The position numbers and the translations under genes are program-made. The notes below the pieces were generated by a model. The model did no database searches, had not been told where the DNA came from, and worked only from the letters and a program-made list of their open reading frames with translations. Source: Emmonsiellopsis sp. PD_33 (taxonomy: Eukaryota > Ascomycota > Eurotiomycetes > Onygenales > Ajellomycetaceae). Taken from it: a DNA stretch of 64,000 bases. The DNA is taken from contig JANTQF010000027.1 of the NCBI GenBank assembly GCA_032988165.1, positions 124,001-188,000 on the forward strand, in the 5' to 3' direction. This document shows, in pieces, positions 57,591 through 64,000 of this stretch. Position 1 is the stretch's first letter; the number at the start of each line of letters is the position of its first letter.

Positions 57591-58034
57591 CTTTTAGGCT
57601 AGTAAAAATATTAGCACCTGCGATTTTAATATCATTGGTATCTTAGTTATTCCGACTGGGAGAATTAAGAACGAAGCCTAACATACCTTTTTAAGGGTGG
57701 ATAATCCTTCGGAAAGAGTATATATAGGGGTAATATCCTCAAGAGACCTAAGAATCTGTAAGAGAAGTAGAGGACACTTCATTATGCAATTAGATTCTGA
57801 ATTCCCATGTTACCACACACTGGTCATGGCCCCAAGTTAGACAATAAATTTGGCCAGTAGATCAAGTTGCAGGTGTTCCAACAACGTTTTAATTAAAGGA
57901 GCTGATAGATTGGCTGGTGTTGGCTGCACCATTGGTAGTGTTTCCGCTGTTTTGCCTATATTAACTGGCATATAAGCAAGGACACTGCAGGAGCAACAGC
58001 TATAAGTCAACATACTTAGCGCAGGGAAGTTATT

Positions 58035-58447
58035 AAAGACATAGATACCACACGAAGGAATCTATTGCCTTTTATACCTCCCATAGTATCCTTGCCGGGG
58101 TGGCTTGGGAGCTGAAACTCAAAAAACCCCGCAAGTCCAAGCCCAAAGTCTGGAATCCCTTTAGTTTGGTAGTATATAAGGTATCGTCAAAGTATGACAA
58201 AAACATACATCGACTCCTGGTTTTCTGCTTCCATATTGCTATTGATGCAGGAAGGTCTAACCTCCGTCACATGGAGGAGCGCGCACCCCAATTTTATCAT
58301 CACTTTGTTAACCACGCAGGGGAGGCGCGACGCGTAACAAATTGGGAAGGGATTGAAAAAACAGTGTCCTCCTTTGCCGGGTATGCCAAGCTGGTCCTTC
58401 TCATAGAGATTGTGGATAAAATTCTTTCCCAATGTGTCTCCCATTGA
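58035..58447 (+). other. Uncharacterised plus-strand ORF, 137 codons
   Basis: An open frame without stop runs from about 58035 to 58447; the first possible ATG is late, so it looks like an internal piece. It reads GVAWELKLKKPRKSKPKVWN, LVVYKVSSKYDKNIHRLLVF, CFHIAIDAGRSNLRHMEERA and TNWEGIEKTVSSFAGYAKLV. The composition is protein-like and helical. I do not recognise a family. It lies in the decayed region right of the viral remnant on the opposite strand, so it may be a fragment of a cellular gene or another element. Confidence 0.4.
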
Positions 58448-60480
58448 TTACTGTATTCTGTGAATGTTGAATTAATGTTAAAATTAAAAGCTTTAGTATA
58501 ATGATGGTTGCTGTTTCAGGTGCTATATGTCCATTCATTGCTAACCGATGAATGTAGAGTGGATTGAATAATTTCAGTCATTCTTCTTCTGCCAAAGCTG
58601 TGTGGAATTTATTTCTTGAATCCGGTCGTTGTAGCCGTTTCAGGGGTTGCGAGTAGTAGGTAAGGGGCACTTTTCAGCCCCTCTTCCCAGCGTCCGGATC
58701 AGAGTCCTGCTTGGGCACATCGGTCCATCATATTGGACCGCAGCGCAAGGAATGGCACTATGATGAGGCTGGTTTCGCAATGCCAAATAATGCCACGATT
58801 CCAAATATATCAGTCCACACCCCAGCACACCACCGCACCTATCCAAGGGGATATAAAGACAAAGCAACAGTTAATCCAGGAGTAAGCCATGAGCATACGC
58901 CGTGAATCAACTTTGCTCGCAGACACGGCCTAAGCCTATCTTGAAGTTGGAACCACAGAGACAGGGCCGCAGAGCCAACTGGCGCACCAAATGGCATCTT
59001 TCAAACACTTACATAAAGAACTGGCGCAACCACCCTGCCGTGGTGGTGGTGGTGATGGCCGCAGAGGTGGGGTTGCCGGCAGCGGCGGCGGGAGCAGGAG
59101 CACAGGAGGCATCCAGGCAGGGGGCAAATTTGAGACGAAGAAGAAGGTAAATGATAAAAAAGGTGATGATGTAGCCACCGATCCCCATTCTGTTTCTGTT
59201 GCTGTTGGTGTTGATGCTGCTTCCACCCCAACAAACAGAGACCTGCGGTCGACTTCTCCCAACGCTGCCTATTCTCCTCGTCTTCGCAGTATATTCTCTT
59301 GCCTAAGGAGACTCGCTTTCTCGACGTTGACATGGCTGGTTCGGGTAATTAACAAAGTTCTTATAGAGACGATGCTTATCCTCTCCACTTAGAACATTGC
59401 AGTTGTTTGGCAGGCCATATTCTGCAGCCTGTGCAATATAATGTAGTCCAATATGAATATTTAGGCGCTCTTTCTTCCTGCCTGTAAGGGCACGTTGAAT
59501 GGCATTTCATTGGCTGTCACAGCATCATATCGCGGTTCTGTTCCTGAGTAAAAGTTGAAGTTTCTCCAGAGCCTCTTAATCGTGAAAGGATCTGCTGTGC
59601 ACTGGTATTTTTCAGGAGACGGTGTTCAGGTCATCACTGTATGGGGTGAAGAAGCTAGCTGGGTGGCTGGAGGCTGGTTGGCTTTTTTTGAATGGCAATG
59701 CTCGTATGTTAGACGGACTAGAGTGATTTTTTTATGCCTCTACAGCCAGATCGGCAAAGGTTTCTGAATACAATGTTAGTACATCCATAGATAGATAAAC
59801 CGTGGAAAGATAGAAGTATGGGACTCGTACGTCTCATGTACCACTTCCCTAGTGGCTTAGAGTTATCGAAATCAAGGATATCGCTGCAGAAGAAGAAAAT
59901 AAGAATAAAGTTCTCCTTTAAGATGCTTTTGGCCTCGGCCAGCTCAGCCGTGGTTAAAGGCGCTGTCGATGGTGAGCAGCCAACTCTCCGCCCGCAGTGG
60001 GAAGCGAGGAGAAAGATGCCATGGCCTTCGATTTTTTGAAAGGTTGGCTATTGAATTAAGATTGGTTAAGGGGAAGTGAAACAAGCAGTTCACCATTGCG
60101 AGAGTAAATTCAAGTTCCAATGTGAAGAATGTCGTGAATGGTCTCTCTATACGGAAGATTGAATAGTAGCCACATATTCCCCCTTTTTACGCGAACTTGC
60201 CCATGTGACCTTTCACTGCTGGCCCCTGGCTTCAGGGGTTAGTTAGTTAACTATGAAATTGGAATAAAACTTTATTTGCTTGGTTTTGAAGAGGAGCAGT
60301 ACTAGGTAGTAGGTATGTACATACATACATAGTACCCGATTTATAATTTTTTTCTTATATAAATATCCTTAACTACATACACTATAGTATACAAACATAC
60401 TACTATTAACAACTTATCTTTCCATGCTATACTAATACATAGACCAACCAGCTATAGCAAAAAGGGGCATATATCTTACA
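58448..60480. other. Gene-poor region
   Basis: No recognised gene. A 133-codon plus-strand frame at 58991-59392 (MASFKHLHKELAQPPCRGGG start, Gly-rich) overlaps a similar-length minus-strand frame and lacks family features. AT-rich sequence with a GTAC/ATAC repeat near 60310-60340. Confidence 0.45.
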
Positions 60481-60482
60481 TC

Positions 60483-60830
60483 CTAGATATTAATTTCCAT
60501 ATTCCGCCCTATTCCCCAAACCCCTTCCACCCTTCCTCTTCCTCGTCGCAAACTCCACCCGCCACTCCACAGATCCAGCTCGTAATTCCATGTATAGTAT
60601 GAGCCGCTGACGGCCATGCCGGTGTAACTAGTAGTATTGGCCTTTGGAGGTTTTGAGGGCGTTGTAGCCTCCTGCATGGCTTAGGGGTGGGGAGGGGGAG
60701 GAGGGGAAGGATGGCTTCTTCTTCTTCGTCTAGGAGGGGGGGATGCTGGGGCGGGCGCCGGTGGTTACGAAGTGGTAGTTTGGGTGGAAGGCCTTTTAGT
60801 CCGTTTAGCAGGTGGCATGTTGAAATGATA
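60483..60830 (-). pseudogene. Possible broken small fungal gene
   Basis: A minus-strand ATG at about 60819 (MPPAKRTKRPSTQTTTS) opens a frame that stops after 17 codons. Later in the region, in other frames, LSHAGGYNALKTSKGQYY and TSYTGMAVSGSYYTWNYE appear, with GSVEWRVEFATRKRKGGRGL in a third frame. The basic, low-complexity start followed by an aromatic-rich part looks like a small fungal nuclear protein gene broken by stops and frame changes; introns could explain part of this. Low confidence. Confidence 0.3.
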
Positions 60831-62007
60831 ATAATCGGGGATTGCGATTTCAAGGGCGTGGAGAAAAATGAGGTACTAGAGAGCTGCCTTGTACGTATGT
60901 AGTTGGCATAGATATTGTGTCCAAACAAGGGGCGGAGGAAGGGAAGTGACGGACGTCACAACAAGGCATATATCCCTTCGCTCATATCATATGTATGTGC
61001 GGAGTATTAGAATTGTTAAACCATTGTCATTGTCCCTGGCCTGGCTACTTACATCTATGTATGCCTTTATACCCTCTACTTAACATATCATATGGGTCAG
61101 ATCTAGCCTCTCGAGAGAGAGAGAGCCACCCAATAAGCACATGCACGTGCACCTATAACCACCCGCATATGCATGCATCATGTCGCGTCCACATTTTTCT
61201 TCTTCCCAAACAACCGTGTCACATCAATTTGCAGAAATATACAGGGCAAAAATGCCCAGCCGAGTTTGGGAGCAAGGAAGCATGAGGGAGGAATAAAGAA
61301 AGAATGAATGAAAGAATAAAGGAAAAAAGAATGAAAGAAAGAAATGAGGTTAGGTTAGGTAGGCTTTATTTAGATAAATAAATAGGTAATTGTATGACGT
61401 GAAAGGGATGGTGTGTGACAGGTATGTATGTACATTACATTGGCAAGATGGAAAAAAAAAGGGGTTTATTTAGCGAAACATGGAGATATGGAATGGATGG
61501 TTCTGGTAAACCTCAAGGGGGGTTTGGGGATGGAGAAAACGGGTTTGTAAATCATGGCTTTGACATTATTGATACTATGTATCCATACGGAGGAGATAAG
61601 GGGTTGGTTATATAAGAGTGGGAAGCAATATGAAAACAGGCAGGCTGGATGAGATATGAAATATGCCATCCACACATGCTAGATCAGACCATATAACCAA
61701 CAGGCCAATCCAGCATGGTCATCAATCAAATGCTGTATATAGAGGCGGAATAATAAAAATCAAAATCTATTCTCAATTAAATCATTATAAAAAGGGCAAG
61801 AGAACAAGAGACGCCAGTCCAAGCTAATATAATCCCAACAAAAAACCCAGCCCAAATCCAACCCAATCCAACCGAAAACAAAACCAAAACAGAAAACAAA
61901 CGAAATAGACAAATAAACCCCCAAAACCCAAACACGAAAAAGAATCCGAAATTGCCCATCGCTAACAAACATAATCCATTCCACCACTCACTCACAACCC
62001 CCTACCC
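60831..62007. other. Intergenic, purine-rich and repetitive
   Basis: No gene seen. It contains a GA run (61108-61124), a GAAAGAAT-type purine tract (61273-61346) and a telomere-like GGTTAGGTTAGG (61348-61359). The sequence next to 62007 is C/A-rich and is the 3' flank of the membrane-protein gene. Confidence 0.5.
61273..61346. repeat. Purine-rich GAAAGAAT simple repeat
   Basis: About 70 bases are composed almost entirely of G and A with imperfect GAAT/GAAA units. It is low-complexity sequence in a gene-poor region. Confidence 0.65.
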
Positions 62008-63477
62008 CTACCCCTCCCTCCTCCTCCCAGGCCTCCTCTTCGCGCGACAGAGCCAAATCCACCACCAATTCCGCACACCCAGCACGGCAACGCGGCCGTC
62101 ATCCCGGCGCTCGGTGCCGTCTGGGTTTCCGAGGATCATGGCGAAGACCCAGAAGAAGGCGGCGATCCAGGCGGCGAAGAGGATGGGGGTGATGAGGAGG
62201 GGGGAGAGGAGGTGGATGAGCACCAGGAGGGGGACGGAGTGGGTTGATGTTGATGTTGATGTTGATGGGTGGGTTGGCGGGGTCGAAGGGGTTGACGAGG
62301 AGGTTGATGGGGAGGGAGATGTGGTGGTGGTGATTTCTGGAGAGGAGATGCGGGAGTTGCGGTTGCTGTGTCGGTGACTGTTGCTGTGTCGGTGGGTAGG
62401 GCTATGGCGAGCAGGTTTGTGGGAGCGGGGTTTGCAGCACCGGGAGGACGACGGTTTGCAGATGAGGTTTTGATGTTTGTGGAGGAGCGGGAGGAGCAGG
62501 GAGCATATTTGGGAGGAAAAGGGGTTTTTGAAGAAAGGGGATGGCGTGCAGAAGCGGAGCGGGTAGGCGAGGGTTAGGAATACAAGGACGAAAAAGGTGT
62601 ATATTGATGCGACGAGGGAGAATGGCGGGGCGAGGAACGAGAGGCGGAGCTAGAGATAGTCATGTTAGATGCGCAAGAATTACTAATGTTGAGCAGTTCC
62701 CATCCGTTCTGTAGCAATTTTGAGTTTCGCTCCCGCAACCAGCCAGCTCTTTCTAGCCCAGTCCTTTTGCAACCCCAGCGATAACCCCCAAAAAACAAGA
62801 ATCACCGACTCCATCCAATCCCAATCCCACTCCCACTCCCACTCCCTTCCAAAAAAGCAAAAACCACTCACCAATATAAAAAACGCATTCTCCTCCCCCA
62901 CCTCCCCAGCATCACCACGACCATCCCCCCCAAGATCCTCCACATCCTCCTCCCCCGCATAAACCACATTCCTATTCCTCGATCTACGCGGACTCGACGA
63001 GCCCGACCCCATCGCATGGGCATCCTCACTCTTCACCCGCATCGTATTCCCATCAGACATCGAGGCGGCCTCACGCTTGGGCGCGAGGACAAAGGCCGCG
63101 GCGGGCGGGACTGCGATCTCATGCGGGGCCGGGTAGTGCGAGGAGCGGCCGTCCATTGCAGGTTTAGAGAGCGACGATGAAGCCATTGGCATTGGCACTG
63201 GCATTGACGAGGCGGACAGCGGCAAGGGCGCGCGATGGGAGTCGGCGGAGTAGACGTGTGATAGATGCTGGACTATATGGCTCTGGTGGCCTTCGCGGTG
63301 TGGATGCGGGTGGACATTATGATTAGGGTAAGTGTAATTATGGACGGGTATCTTTTGGGCGTGCTGGGGGGAGGAGGGGTTGGAGGAGGAGGAGGCTGGT
63401 GAGTATGGGTAGTAAGACGAGGACAGCGGCTGGTCGAGGGGGTGGTCGGGGTCGGAGGGCGTGTCATTCGACGGCAT
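62008..63477 (-). CDS. Uncharacterised fungal membrane protein with disordered N-terminus
   Basis: Two exons: 63477-62872 and 62649-62008, giving 415 residues, joined in phase by a 222-base GT-AG intron. The first exon begins MPSNDTPSDPDHPLDQPLSS and is disordered, rich in Ser, Pro and His (HPHPHREGHQSH), ending in an acidic stretch and AFFIL. The second begins LRLSFLAPPFSLVASIYTFF, a membrane segment, and after a Ser/Thr/His-rich loop ends with two more hydrophobic segments (LLSPLLITPILFAAWIAAFF and the following WVFAMIL) and a basic tail. The ATG at 63477 was chosen because upstream in-frame sequence looks like leader; an earlier in-frame Met lies at 63588. The large loop contains tandem ACATCA-type codons (TSTSTST). 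Function unknown. Confidence 0.65.
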
Positions 63478-64000
63478 GGCGCAGGGAGAGGGGATGGAAG
63501 CTAGGCGCAGGCGGGACCCGAGGAGCAGCAGCACTGCATGCGGGCATCTGGACAGCAATGCAATGCAGCTGGATAAATAACAGGGCAAGCAGCGAGCAGA
63601 GCGGCGAGCGGCGAGGGAAGAGGACCAGCCGGCAGGACAGGCTGGCTCAGCCCCTTATATAGCCGGCAGGGACACGCTCAGGACGCCAGACACGACAAGA
63701 CGGACGGCGGGCGGGAATGGGAATGGGAATGGAATGGAATGGGATCGAGTCGAGCGCCCAGCGGAAACCAAGACGGTCAGACACGGCCAGCCAGCGAAAA
63801 AAGAGGGAGAAAGGCGCGGCGGAGAGCCGGGAGTGGTCGTTGCCCGCCAAGCCGCCCAGAGGCCCAGACGCCGAGCGCTTGGCGGGTTGGAGACGGGCAC
63901 GTCGGCGCGGTGGGCGGCTGGCTTGGCGCGCTTGGCGGCGGCGCATGGCTGGCAGGGAGCGCGGGTGAGTCTTGCGTCTGGCGCTGGGGGTGTTTGTTGC
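63478..64000. other. Upstream region of the last gene, window edge
   Basis: Promoter and leader of the membrane-protein gene, GC-rich, with a GGAAT/GGGAAT tandem repeat at about 63714-63745. No separate gene is supported; a gene on the plus strand could start near the edge. Confidence 0.45.
63714..63745. repeat. GGGAAT/GGAAT tandem repeat
   Basis: Three GGGAAT units followed by three GGAAT units lie upstream of the last gene. Confidence 0.7.

Noticed and set aside
61348..61359. Telomere-like GGTTAGGTTAGG
   Set aside because: Only about two imperfect units inside a purine-rich tract, far from any other telomere sign; not evidence of a chromosome end.

Overview
The window looks like a chromosome segment of a filamentous ascomycete, most likely a eurotiomycete (Aspergillus/Penicillium type). 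The support is short GT-AG introns of about 50-70 bases in almost every gene, compact spacing of roughly one gene per 2.5 kb, and ascomycete families such as Dicer-like 2, a SesB-NACHT-WD40 NLR, TmpA-like membrane oxidoreductases and a fungal CorA-like protein. I rebuilt exons by hand from splice sites, reading frames and family motifs. No database search was possible.

Left part (1-35 kb), mostly core or conserved genes: an aldo/keto reductase (887-2493,+); a RING-CH membrane E3 ligase (3388-4520,-); proteasome subunit alpha-2 (4911-5999,+); Dicer-like 2 (6440-11145,+); a coiled-coil protein with a DUF8035-like end (11781-13312,+); a CorA-like membrane protein (13827-18170,+); an ArsB/NhaD-type permease (19270-21732,-), divergent from an uncharacterised multi-pass protein (22590-24789,+); a C2H2-like protein whose ATG is split by an intron (27515-28420,+); LSM1 (29582-30453,+); and RRP12 (31314-35378,+).

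Middle (36-52.5 kb), accessory: a 1646-residue SesB-NACHT-WD40 NLR (36067-41235,-); a fructosamine-3-kinase family protein (42140-43542,+); an MFS transporter (44002-45802,+); a TmpA-like oxidoreductase (46313-47737,-); an acyl-CoA/aryl-CoA ligase-like enzyme with an apparent GC-AG intron (49077-51022,+); and an F-box protein (51610-52527,-). The MFS, TmpA-like and ligase genes may form a small metabolic neighbourhood, which is inference.

Right part (52.5-62 kb) is gene-poor and decayed. Its minus strand at about 54.0-56.2 kb holds the most unusual content in the window: broken but clearly readable pieces of a large (L) protein of a non-segmented negative-strand RNA virus (Mononegavirales-like; mymonaviruses are the obvious fungal candidates). 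The pieces occur in the right order and abut a Ty3/gypsy integrase fragment. Stops, frameshifts and Asn in place of both catalytic Asp residues show a dead endogenous viral element. Several unassigned ORF remnants flank it. The same window carries an apparently intact dcl2, the antiviral RNAi nuclease, so whether the viral remnant feeds small-RNA production can be tested directly. The window ends with a membrane-protein gene (62008-63477,-).
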